Shown here in pieces: positions 1 to 9,460 of a stretch of 23,257 bases of DNA. Position 1 is the first letter of the stretch. Each line of letters starts with the position of its first letter. The notes below the pieces were generated by a model. It saw only the letters and a list, made by a program, of their open reading frames with translations, searched no databases and was not told the DNA's origin. Both the position numbers and the translations under genes were made by a program. The DNA comes from Hypsibius dujardini. Its lineage: Eukaryota; Tardigrada; Eutardigrada; Parachela; Hypsibiidae. The DNA lies in contig LRSR01002253.1 in the NCBI GenBank assembly GCA_001579985.1, forward strand, positions 1-23,257. The letters run 5' to 3'.

Positions 1-511
1 CCAGTGCCGCCGCGCAACTCACTCGAGCCGGTTCATGTTCCACCTCAATTTGAACCCGTTGGGACTTCAACTCCAAATGCGGCGTCAGCTAATTTAAGGT
101 TAAAACAAGCCGGTTGTTTATGCTTCTTTCACTAAAAGCATTTGTATCCAGGTCGCCACGTAATTTCAGAAGTCCAGTTGGCAATCCAGGGAACCTGGTG
201 GCGGATGTCTCAGCCATTGAGGAAGGCAAGTGCACTGATTATTACATTTACACACATCGAAGGCGGTGTTTTTAGTTCTTTTGTTTTATTGCTCTCCGTC
301 CTGTTTAGAGTCGTTGGGAGATCTGGACAATCAAGTTCCTCAATCAACTGGCGCAGCTCGTGTTTTGAGCGCTACATCATGCTTCCCAAACTTCGACACT
401 CTTTCACCACCACTCTCACTTCCCATCTTTCGGGTTTCTTGGGCTAATGTGGCCGCGTACGCGCCGTTGTGCCTTTGTAAGAGGTGGGAAAGGTCATTTC
501 CGGTATTTTGA
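1..511 (+). CDS. 3' end of an unrecognised host gene, three exons (partial)
   Basis: Seen: frame 1 is open from the window edge to a donor at 98/99 (AAG|GTTAAA). An acceptor (TTTCAG) opens exon 2 at 170, which ends at 225 on a GC donor (GAAG|GCAAGT). Exon 3 opens at 309 after CTGTTTAG and runs to a TGA at 509-511. Phases agree at both junctions (2, then 1), which is unlikely by chance for three unrelated stretches. Introns are about 71 and 83 nt. An AATAAA follows at 525-530. The visible protein tail (about 118 residues) is Pro/Ser/Ala-rich with no domain I recognise, so no function is offered. A second possible donor at about 477 (TTT|GTAAGA) could give an alternative end. The 5' part lies left of the window. 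Confidence 0.5.
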
Positions 512-524
512 ATGCCATAAAGAA

Positions 525-530
525 AATAAA
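525..530 (+). promoter_or_regulatory. Poly(A) signal AATAAA
   Basis: A canonical AATAAA lies 14 nt after the TGA of the plus-strand gene ending at 511 and supports that gene's end. Confidence 0.5.
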
Positions 531-1003
531 ACTCCTTGACCCCTGCCTACGCATACGCCTGCTCTGTGGGTCTTCACACAATTATGTTTCAAATAAATTT
601 AGACGAAGGAAAAAAGGTCACACGCCCTTAGAACGACCTCACAAATTCTGTGCGGAATGGCGTATAATTTGTGTGAAAATTGGAAAGTTGGCAATCAATT
701 TCAAAACGAGCAGTGGCTCCGCCCCCTGACATAAAAAACGTCTGAAAATCGAAGTTTTTACAGTCAAATTAGGGAAAAATTTCCAATTTCAAAATTCCAA
801 CAAAAAAGAATTATTTGGACCTCAACGCTGAAATAAATATCGAAATTCATCATAAATATGGCCTTAATTAAAACCATAAAGCGGAGTCATTCTGAATTCG
901 ACACTTGAAAATCATCCCAAATAAGACCACTTCTCGACTCTTCTCCGCTAAACACTTAGAATGAAAGGTACATGTAAAAAGGGGAAAAAAAGGGTAAAAC
1001 GTA
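531..1003. other. AT-rich spacer, no gene seen
   Basis: Translated on the minus strand to look for the rest of the kinase domain of the adjacent gene (HRD, DFG and C-lobe motifs); none was found. No AATAAA is seen on the minus strand here. A pyrimidine-rich tract at about 975-1000 (minus sense) could precede an acceptor, but every following frame soon hits stops. Confidence 0.4.
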
Positions 1004-3911
1004 CTACGCTGTTAGTTCTTGAACCGGGTTCGTCGCTCGTTGTTGCATCGACGGCCCATGTTTTACTACTTCTATGACATAGCAGGTAAAATCTTCATAC
1101 TGAAAACTTTCGAAAATCCGAAGAAAATCCGCATCTATCGAGTGATCTGATCGATAATTGTTCTCAAATTGACTGCGCCCAACAGACGCCACTGTGTTAG
1201 GAACAACCTTGATTGCTACAGTGTCGTTTGTTCCCTTTCTCCAACAACGTGCCACCTAGGTAAAAGAGAGGATTAGTCGATACAAGAAATACTGAGTAAA
1301 ATTTTATTTTGTGCACAAACCTTGTCCCACTGGAGAACCTTAATTATTTTTCGTACTTGCTATTAACTTTTTATGTACTATTTATTGAATTGCTGGTACT
1401 CAATAAACTGCTTAAAATTTACAAATTCACTAAAAAATTATAGAACTGATTCATTTTATCTGTAATCTAAAAGATATTCGACAAAATTGGAGAAGTTGCC
1501 TTTCATTTTATTTTAAGAATACGATGACAAAAATGTATTTTATTATGGCCAGTAAAACACATTGCTGGAACAAAGACCATTTTGATTGGGCAGACGGACT
1601 TTTAGAGAAATCTTGTTTTTTCCTTTCAACGACGTCCTTCTCAAAGAAATTTGAAAGCCACCTTAATCGACTACATTTTGGATTTTTTTACGGATTGAGC
1701 CCAACAATGGTGGAGCTTTCAGAAGATTGTGCAAAAATGAGCTTCTATCCAAATAATGAATATGATCTGGCTTACCTGTCCGATTATTCTACTTTCAAGG
1801 AATTCCAGAACATAGTAATCGTACGTTGGGGATGATATCGTCTGGAATTGCTGTAGGGGAATGGTATCCAAACTTGAATCATTCGTTTCTTTGATTACAT
1901 GAACTTCCCTCCGGCAGCTACAAGAAGCTTCAGCCAACGCCCCATTCGAGGTACAAACAATGATTCGGGCTAAATCCTTATTTTTTTCTTTTATCGACTG
2001 AATGCTGGAGCCACTGTTATCCGTTTGTATTCCTTTTTCACATGCTGAATCCAGCAGTACGTCAGAGACACTTTCAAAATTCGCTGCTGAGGTTGGAGCT
2101 GTAGTGCTTGTTGATGATGGTCCGTCGTTTACATCCCTTATGTGGTCAGATATGTTTGCTGAAGAACCGTCAGACGGCGTTGCAATGACTTTGTTCATAA
2201 CAGCTGGTTCCGTCTGTTTGACTGACGAATTAGCGGGAGGCAACGTTATGAGACGACGTGAACGGAATGAGTGTAGCCAACCGTCACTTGCTTTAAACCC
2301 TTCAATACCGTGCTCCAAGGCATACTTTTTGGCCATTTCTTGAATTATGGGCCCAGTTAGAGCGCTTTCTTTTCCTCCATCACTCGATTGAAGTATAATT
2401 TTTTCAATCGCGCTGTTTATGCCTTGGAAGGCGGTCTTTCTTGGAAGGCGTTTTAGCCGCAAATTATGTCGCTTTTCACACTGAAGGCGAAGTTGCTGCT
2501 TCTGTGCTAAGATCCGAGAGACAGTTGCCTTATTCACGCTGTACTTTGTCGCCAGTTGTGATCCAGTCATTCTGGACTGATGGCCACAAAATAAGAGAAA
2601 TAAAACAGTTATCCCGGTTCGTATATAAGACCGCTGAAACAGCAAAAACTATCGTTTTTCGCCCCCTCCCCTACCACGTCCACGTATTAGTAATACAAAT
2701 TTCTGAATTTTGAGGGACTTTCTAGTTGAAAATGTTTTGCGAATTCTACCCACTTTTCCACAAGGATACCACAAAGTGTCCAGGTAAATTTAAAGTTGCT
2801 CAAATAGGCGAGCCCGATTCTCTGGTATGATATATATACCACTTCAATATACCATCCGTCATCTATACAGGTCGTTGGATTCAGCAAAAACTTCAAATTC
2901 AACAGCTTAGCAGTCTACAGGGTAGAACTGCATTGTTGGTACAATCTTTTAAAGACGCCAGCACAGGTTGGCGCTGATGGAAAAACTTTTGAATGGATCA
3001 AAATTTAGTGAATTAAAATGGTCAACTCATTTACCTTCTTGAGACATTGTTCGGGGGAAAAACTTAGTTGCTAAAAGACGCGGAGTTACTAGAAATCTTC
3101 TATGCTTAGGACAACTATTTGCATGTATCGGTTTATCTCTATGAAACTTTTTTCTGACGAAACCGAAGCAACGTTTCTGTATATTATTCATTTATCCGCC
3201 ATAAAAAAGCTTGTGCTTAACAGACAATATGTTCAACAACGTGCGGAAAAACTGTGGCGCAGAGGAAGTCAATAGAGAAGAAGTCTCAAAGAGCACCCAA
3301 GTGCTCTTCACCTAAAATTTCTTCGGGAATCGTGTTCGATCGTACAGTTACTTTAATATATAGTATATATAAGTACAGTCTAAGTATCTTGAGCAGCACT
3401 TTTTTACGCAAATAAATAAATTAGATTTCAATTTTTATTTTGGTAAATTTTTTAACTGGGGACATTTTATTCAGTCAAATTAGTATAATAAGTAATAAAT
3501 TAAATCAAACTGTACTGATTGATTCTGTTATTTTATTCTTAAAAATTGTGAAATAAAAGGCCTTTATTTTATAATGGTAAACATGCAGCAATAAAGAACT
3601 ATGTACATTTCAATACCAAGAGGAATGGTTTTGGCAAAAAGCATTTTTCTACCCGGTATGATCTTATTTAAATTTTGCAGGAAGCTGGAAAAAATATATT
3701 GGAAAAGTTCTGCCTCGCGCGAGTGTACATATCTCAAAATCAATAGGACGTCGAAAAACTATGTTGTTAACTGTTCTAACGAGGAAAAAAGGTCAGGTTA
3801 GGAAAATATGGGGAAGGGACTTACCGATGCGTGATCCTCGAGAAGTTCCAGCTTTTCGGATATCGTCAGACACTTTGCCTTTTTCTTGGTGGGATGGACT
3901 GCGGTTGCCAT
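1004..3911 (-). CDS. CENP-B/Tigger-type DNA-binding domain fused to a truncated HIPK-like kinase N-lobe
   Basis: Predicted 379-residue protein from three phase-0 exons: 3911-3825, 2576-1776 and 1255-1004. Donors are TCG|GTAAGT and CAG|GTAAGC; acceptors are CCATCAG and TTACCTAG. The ATG at 3911 has a good context (AAAAATGG). Residues about 9-60 form a CENP-B N-terminal/Psq-type helix-turn-helix (basic KKKAK, LTISEKLELLE, then SQLATKYSVNKATVSRIL), split by intron 1. Residues about 70-139 form a second, Tc5/CENPB-type HTH with the hallmark FKASDGWL. A Ser/Thr-rich linker covers about 140-275. Residues about 280-358 match a HIPK kinase N-lobe: YYVLEFL, GQ|V across intron 2, CWRKGTN, VAIK (K312), a Glu at 327 in the alpha-C position, and FESFQ...TCYVIE. 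The Gly-rich loop is degenerate (ESRIIGQ), and there is no HRD or DFG before the TAG. There is no transposase DDE domain. Known: CENP-B HTH pairs bind DNA and HIPKs are nuclear kinases. Inferred: a nuclear DNA-binding pseudokinase, or a decaying fusion gene. Exon 3 may instead splice at GAA|GTAGTA (about 1066) to exons not found here. Confidence 0.7.
1256..1775 (-). other. Intron 2 of the CENP-B/HIPK-like gene
   Basis: A 520-nt interval with a textbook donor (CAG|GTAAGC) and acceptor (CTTTTACCTAG). It separates GQ from V in the kinase Gly-loop region. Nothing else recognisable lies inside. Confidence 0.6.
2577..3824 (-). other. Intron 1 of the CENP-B/HIPK-like gene
   Basis: A 1,248-nt interval between GTAAGT (3824 downward) and ATCAG (2577). 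It contains AT-rich DNA and a few short open frames (for example minus 2902-2687) with no recognisable domain and no transposase remnant. Confidence 0.55.
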
Positions 3912-5508
3912 TTTTATTTTCGTTATATTGCAGACGGGGGGAGTTCCATGGCATGCAAAAGTCGAAAACGTTCATGATTATGAAACTGGCCTGGTTGACT
4001 GCGCTGTTCGTGTAGAGCGACAAACGTGGCCTTGCAGCATGCGTTGCAGAAATGCATGGTGAGTTGCAGTTACAGGACAAGTTCTCAACAAACACTGCTT
4101 ATTTTAGCTTCGGCAGCAGACCTCACCCAAACATGTTTGAAATCCGATAAGAGTCATCGACCGGTTTTGTTAGACAGTCGTTATCACGTTGCAGTTGCGC
4201 AGTCGTGATAATGAAAAACTTTACGATTGACTATGCAGTGACTGTACACTCAATGTTTTTCCTGTACGCTTGCAATCTAAACCGGTTATTGAAAACCGAC
4301 CCACAACGTCTTGTCCCTCGACATTCTGTTCAATGCACACTGTGACTTGTTGGCCCCAGACATTCTGGCCTGAAATATTCTGTTCTTACCGTCCGATTAG
4401 ACACTTGGGATCCTGACATCCTGTTCCGGGACTTCTTGTCCGTGCCGACATGCCGTGCGAGGACATTTTGTCCCGGAATATCCCATGTTCAGAACGTCGC
4501 GCCACTATGGTGTTCGGAACACCAACTTCTTTAAGTTTCCCCGGCAAGAATGGAATAAAAAGAGCGGGAGTACGGACAGATTGGAAAACACTGTGTGGGG
4601 TTGCCAAAAATAGCGGCTGTGCCATTTACACACGATGGGGACCTGTGCCAGTCTTTGGCACCCCAAATCGTATTTTGACTCTCTGCCAAAGTCATACTGG
4701 TACTCACTTGTAGCTTCCCCCTTCCCCAGTCGAAATCGGGGGAAGTGAATAGGGTTGCTTTTTCTCTCGAACGAGTTATATATATATAAAATACATAAGC
4801 TTCAAGAAAAGAGTCTCGTACCCGGCGTGTTTAGATGCTGAAGTGTTACATGTAACAAGGATGTTCCTGGAACGACCGAGACTACCTGCCATTCAGTCCG
4901 AAGGTCCAAGTTTTCTGAAGGGAGCCTTCCATACGGAAACAGGACAGATGAAAAGGCTATCAACCCAGAGAGAGTTTGTTTCAGAAACTGAAGACTGAGG
5001 GGCGATCAAGTAAGCTCGCAGGCTGCCCTAGTCAACATGAGATTTGGAATATCAGGAAATATATATGACCCAACATAATAATTTATGTTTTTCTGCTGTA
5101 GGCCATATAAAATTTTGTAGATCCTTATAAATTTTATCGTACATAAAAATATGCTGACAAAACTCGTAAGTTTTTTGTCAGATATTATAAATAAGTGCTT
5201 CAAGTTGCAAGACAGGGCTCTGAAAATTATTATACATTTTCAGCAGGAAAAGATGACCAGTGGTCAATTGGCAAGGGAACATATATACAACAAAACGAAA
5301 TCATTAAATTGCTGCCACTGAATGTTGTTTTTAAGTTTAATCAAATATAACAAATGCTAAGGTACTGACCGTCGATTATTATTACTCTTTAATGGGAAAC
5401 GATAAAGCATTATTTAATGATATCACACTGAAAAACGTGTTCCTTTGACAACTTTTATGTGATTATTATCATACCGTAAGCGAAGAAGTTCCAATGTATG
5501 TGTAATAT
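3912..5508. other. Spacer upstream of the CENP-B/HIPK-like gene
   Basis: About 1.6 kb with no convincing gene. It would hold the promoter of the minus-strand gene starting at 3911. About 4305-4500 holds degenerate repeats of a GACATTCTGTTC-like motif, and a short TA run lies at about 4777-4787. Open frames at 4386-4713 overlap the repeats on both strands and look non-coding. Confidence 0.35.
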
Positions 5509-5590
5509 GCGGGTTTGGTGCAGTGGGTAGGGCTTGATCTTCAGGGTATTAAGGGTTCAATTTCTCCCAAAGATCACCCTATTTTTTTTC
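5509..5590 (+). repeat. tRNA-like Pol III unit (tRNA pseudogene or SINE head)
   Basis: Seen: an A-box match TGGTGCAGTGG at 5516-5526, a near-match B box GGTTCAATTTC at 5554-5564 at normal spacing (38 nt), and a T8 run at about 5583-5590 that would end Pol III transcription. The acceptor and T stems do not pair (the outer T-stem pairs and the acceptor mismatch), so it is not a working tRNA. Most likely a tRNA pseudogene or the head of a short interspersed element. No second copy is seen in this window. Confidence 0.4.
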
Positions 5591-6250
5591 AGCGGCTGTC
5601 GTCCCAAAACGGTGAGACACTTTTTTGCAACGTATATAGAACAGGTAAAGGACAATCGCAGCCTTTTTGCAAATCATTATGTTTACCATCAGATCCGACA
5701 ATATTTATCCGACCTTAAAACAACTTTGTTTTATCGGGTTTTATTAATTTGTATAGATTACGGCTTATAAATTTCTTACATGCTGTGTAAGAACTCAGTA
5801 AGGCTTTTTGTAAAGGGCAATATTTTTCCTTATGCGTAATGTTTACTAGAGGTGCACTCCGTTCGCCAGCAAGCGACGGAAGGCGCCACACGCGCTCCGT
5901 CGCGCATAATTGCAACTCATTATACGGAGAGAATAGTAAGTCGTGACAGTGGAGAAACACATTTTTTTATCACCCTGTTTGTTATTTCGTTCCTAGTTCC
6001 TATAGGAACGGAACGGTGCACCAACTTTCTGTTCCTACCGCCCTGACAGGAACGGAGCAAGAAACAATAGGAATTTGTAGGAAAATATATGAACAGTTTT
6101 GGCCATTAAAATGACCAGAAGAGTCTTTGGAGATAAAAGTGCCGTTTACAAGACTAAGACAGGTGAATTATGACTTTCTAATTGTCGAGTATAAACTCCT
6201 GCAATATATGATAAAAATCAGTTTTTTTTAAAATTTTTACTGTAAACTGA
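5591..6250. other. Spacer with small palindromes
   Basis: No gene is supported. An 8-bp stem (GCGACGGA at 5873-5880 with TCCGTCGC at 5896-5903) lies in a GC-rich island. A perfect 14-bp palindrome GTTCCTATAGGAAC sits at 5996-6009, with related GTTCCT/AGGAAC copies just after it. Confidence 0.35.
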
Positions 6251-6725
6251 CAAAGGAATTCCACTACTCTCGAAGGTGAAATATTGCACATCCGTTAATT
6301 TTGTAGTGTGCATTTACATTATATGATGCTGTTTCCATTGAGAAAAAATGAAAACGAGTGGAATTTTTTTTCTAAAAATAAAAATATACGACGTGTTGGT
6401 AAACAGATGGCGCTGTAATGTTATCTTATGCCGTGTCAGTTGATTGATTTATTCTGCTACAGTCGTTACTGGTTCGTTTCTGTCGTTGACAAGGACTACA
6501 GATATACAGTAGTAACACTGGCACATCTAGCAATCAACTGACGCGGTATATGGTAACAATGGCAGCGCCATCTATGTACCACCACATAGTACGTTTTTGT
6601 TTTTAGAAAACTGTTTCCACACATTTTTTTTTTCTCGATGGAAACATCATCACATAATGTAAATGCAGACTGCAAAATTAACGGATGCGCAAGATTTCAC
6701 TTTCGAGAGTAGTGGAATTCCCTTG
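6251..6725. mobile_element. Foldback/MITE-like element with about 195-bp terminal inverted repeats
   Basis: Seen: the left arm 6251-6446 is an imperfect reverse complement of the right arm 6531-6725. It starts CAARGGAATTCCACTACTCT at both outer ends and ends at GTCAGTTGATTG / CAATCAACTGAC. Both arms share internal blocks such as TCCGTTAATTTTG, GCATTTACATTAT, GTTTCCAT and AGATGGCGCTG. The loop is 84 nt and has no coding capacity. A TA flanks the right end; the matching left position reads GA, so a TA target duplication (Tc1/mariner style) is possible but damaged. This is a non-autonomous DNA element; the mobilising transposase is not in the window. Confidence 0.8.
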
Positions 6726-6844
6726 TAAGACTAGCATCAGAAAGTCGTTCAAAGTCGTCGTTCGTTTGTACACAAAGAAGAAATGTAGCTCGAATAAAGG
6801 CAAACTACTCCCACAAACTCCAGCCTTCAATAGAATGTCTATTG

Positions 6845-7080
6845 CTAGCATTCTTTGCAGCTCCAAACAACTTCTGCGGCCTTGCGCGTTACGCGGCCAA
6901 TTGGAACACCGCCACACCATTTGTGCCGAAGGTGGTTGCACTGGGAGCACTTTATCCAGGTTTCAATCTCTGAAAGCTGCACCTGCTGGAAGCAGCACTC
7001 TCCGCACATTTGCTCCAGTGAGGAAAAGATCGGTTGGCTGAATTGTGGCTGTCTAGCTGTTTTTCTCTTTTCGATCTGTG
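6845..7080 (-). CDS. Terminal exon encoding a C4HC3 PHD-type zinc finger
   Basis: Seen: a minus-strand frame open from 7085 to a TAG at 6845-6847, with a possible acceptor GGTAG at 7083-7081. Counting from the Met at 7009, Cys2, Cys5, Cys21, Cys24, His29, Cys32, Cys51 and Cys54 give C-x2-C-x15-C-x2-C-x4-H-x2-C-x18-C-x2-C, an exact PHD spacing. The usual Trp lies two residues before the last Cys pair. The stop directly follows the last Cys. Known: PHD fingers read histone tails in chromatin proteins; similar fingers also sit at the C terminus of some pogo/Tigger-like transposases. Inferred: last exon of a host chromatin protein, or the tail of a domesticated or dead transposase. Upstream exons are uncertain (see 7308-7672). 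Confidence 0.6.
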
Positions 7081-7307
7081 CTACCTTAGCGCGGATAGCA
7101 GAAAAAGCATATGTAATACAAACATACAGCAGTAGGCTAAAAGGTGTTTCTAACGAAGTGCCATAAACGAAACACTAAATTGTGAAGGGTAGGGCTTTGT
7201 GACCGTCAAGTACTATTTGGCGATGCAGCAATTTACCTTCATGTGACAGAACAACGCTGAAATTAGAATTGGCTGCTAACCCGGGTAGCTTCTTCGTTGC
7301 CGAGTTG

Positions 7308-7672
7308 TTAATTGCTTGTAGATTCCGGGGTCCTGAAAGTAACGCTCACATCACTGGTCAATGTGCAAATATTTCTAGTTTTTTGTATACTTTTCGTTTG
7401 CTTTGACTGCTTTGCGCTTGGTCTACTCGCTACAGTCACAATGAAATTTTTGTGGAAATCCTCCTTGAGAACTACCTCCATTTGAGACACTGCAGACTCT
7501 CTGGCAAATTCTGCAGATAAAAGCAATAATAATGCATTCCGAGACTGTTAACCAAATGTAACAATTTTTTCAAGCGGGTTGTTTCAGTAATTGAGCTAGT
7601 TGTATACTGACTATTGAAAAATTGTTGTTCATCCGATGGGGCCTCATGCTCGCAGGGATGAACTACGAACAA
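7308..7672 (-). CDS. Possible upstream exons of the PHD-finger gene (uncertain)
   Basis: Two overlapping open stretches are joined by plausible splice signals. A frame running down from about 7663 ends at TTG|GTTAAC, and TTTTATCTGCAG about 42 nt on opens the second stretch. Neither piece contains a domain I know, and the phase that keeps the second exon open is not the one supplied by the first. They lie on the same strand as, and upstream of, the PHD exon, which is the only reason to link them. Confidence 0.2.
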
Positions 7673-7728
7673 TAAACTAATATATTCAGCCGATGGTCTG
7701 GCCTTGACTTAGATAATGTATAACACTG

Positions 7729-8249
7729 CTACTTTAGTATACCTTTCCCGTTTGCGCCGTCAATGAAATGTATTTGTTTCTCAGAAAAATAGATCCTCGG
7801 TATCACAAGACAACGCTCATCTTTCCGAGGACCATCTCTGGAGTCGAACTTAACGCTGTGGTTGCCTACCACAAACGGCAGGCCGTGCAGCTCCGGAACA
7901 CGGTCAATAGATCCATGAAATCCCGTCTTGAGTGCAGCCTTCAGAGCATCGGTGACGTCGATCGCGATGCAGTCGACATATTTTGGATCTGAGCATTTGG
8001 CCGTCGTGGTGGTGTGAGCCGCATACCAATCTCGTTTCGAACGTTCACGAACTGATTTTTGTCCTCGGAAACTGTTGTGACGATTCGGCTGACAAGGACA
8101 GGGTCAGATGGGTCGTTGGATATAAGCGGCAAAGGGTACTACCAAAACGGTTTTTCACCGGTGCCTCCGAGATATCTGTCACACAGCAGAGGTCCTGAGG
8201 CGTTCGTTCCAATAGACGCCACGGTCAACGCAGGAAGATAAGTCTTCAT
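7729..8249 (-). CDS. Unrecognised coding-like region
   Basis: A minus-strand frame is open from 8103 to a TAG at 7729-7731 (about 124 residues), including an acidic/hydrophobic stretch with CIAIDVTDALKAALKTGFHG. A different frame is open at 8132-7941. The two would join in phase if a 38-nt interval (GATTG|GTATGC ... CTCAG|ATCC) were an intron. A good acceptor (GTTGTTGGACTCAG) just above 8250 suggests another exon boundary. The block is more GC-rich than its flanks. No family recognised. The opposite strand also has open frames, so the strand itself is not secure. Confidence 0.3.
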
Positions 8250-8974
8250 CGTAGCCCTGAGTCCAACAACAAACAGCTTAAGCAGCTTTTAAGCACAGAA
8301 ATTAGTGTCGTATAGTTGAAGCTCAGGAAGGTGTGACCTATAAATGAATCAATAGCAGATATTTTCAATAGTGTAACTTGTAACGAATCAATTAAATTTT
8401 CCATGAAATCGTTCCAATTACGTCTTTTCAGTTCTTTCAGGCTATTCCGCTGTATACTTTTAGTCTGCGGGCTCGAATTTATCGCCTCTTGTAACTCGTA
8501 AATCAAAACTTTTCTCACTTTTTATCAATCAACGAACCTTTGCTAGACTTTCCTTTGAGTGTGTCTGTTTAGCGACCATTGAGGTTCCAACTTTCCTAGT
8601 CAGTAATACCTCGTTTTGGGTCTCTCTTTTCTCCTCCGTTCCCTTTCATGGTAAAAGTCACGGAAGTCAGAAAGAAACAGAAAAAGCAACGACGCCAAAC
8701 CAGTGCCATTTTCTCATTGTCTCTTATTGTCTTGCCTTAAGGCGGCTACCAATCAAGTACTCGAAGTAGTGATTCAGCGCAGGACAAACACTTTAGCGCG
8801 CGAAATTTCTGGAAAAAGTTTGTACTCACGCAGTCCACAATTTTTTTTGTAAGATTTGAACACAGCCTATCCCAAATTTTCTAATAAATTTCAAATTCTG
8901 GACATGTTGAGTTATGTATATTTAAATAACTAATTATAAAAAGGCTGCAGCTATTTTTCCCCTTCCTTGTGTGC
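8250..8974. other. Spacer with no supported gene
   Basis: Minus frame 8518-8246 is open for 90 codons but shows no domain. The rest is AT-rich and closed in most frames. Confidence 0.3.
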
Positions 8975-9460
8975 GGGGCCCAGTAGAACCCCGGCTATTT
9001 TACCCCTCCCTGAATATACAATAAAAGGCTTAACTGCATCACGGCTAATTAACTCCTTCCTAGGGCCCAATAGATCCCTAGCTGTTTTACCCCCCCCCCC
9101 TTCCGTCTGTTCTGTCAGTCCGTTGTAAGTCCGTCCGTTGTCGGTCGGTTCATTATCTGTCCGTTAGCTGTCTGTTCGTCCGTTGTCTGCCCGTCCTTTG
9201 TCCGTCCGTCCCTTGTCTGTTTGTCCGTTGCCTGTCTGCCCGTTTTTGGTCACAGAGAACGGATGCACAGAGAATGGACGGACAGTAAACGGACGGACAG
9301 ACAACGGACGGAAAGACAACGAATAGACAGACAACAGACGAACAGGCAACGGACGAACAGACAGCGGACGGACAAAAAATGAACCGACAGACAACAGACG
9401 GACTGACAGAACAGACGGAAGGGGAGGGGTAAAATAGCTGGGGATCTATTCGGCCCTAAA
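8975..9460. repeat. Minisatellite-built inverted repeat (foldback) with flanking modules
   Basis: Seen: the left arm (9061 to about 9245) consists of variants of a CCGTCCGTTGTCTGT-like unit. The right arm (about 9250-9459) is the same array in reverse complement, centred near 9250. Each outer end carries a module reading roughly GGGCCSAATAGATCCC then GCTRTTTTACCCC (9061-9102, and inverted at about 9419-9459). A further direct copy of the module lies at about 8975-9010. A poly-C run occurs at about 9091-9100 and poly-G near 9462. The open frames here (for example minus 9394-9164) are repeat artefacts rich in SVRPLS-type periodic peptides. Confidence 0.75.

Noticed and set aside
2002-2343. Plus-strand ORF of 113 codons
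   Set aside because: Lies antisense to exon 2 of the CENP-B/HIPK-like gene, whose domains are clear on the other strand.
3793-4095. Minus-strand 100-codon ORF over exon 1
   Set aside because: It is a different frame; the ATG-3911 frame gives the CENP-B-type N terminus and joins exon 2 in phase.
5509-5580. Functional tRNA gene
   Set aside because: Boxes are present, but the acceptor and T stems do not pair, so a cloverleaf cannot form.
5850-5935. Possible plus-strand exon between TTTACTAG and AATA|GTAAGT
   Set aside because: Splice signals are good, but the peptide matches nothing and no neighbouring exon could be joined.
9061-9460. CRISPR-like array
   Set aside because: Units abut without unique spacers and invert at the centre; this is a minisatellite foldback in eukaryotic DNA.
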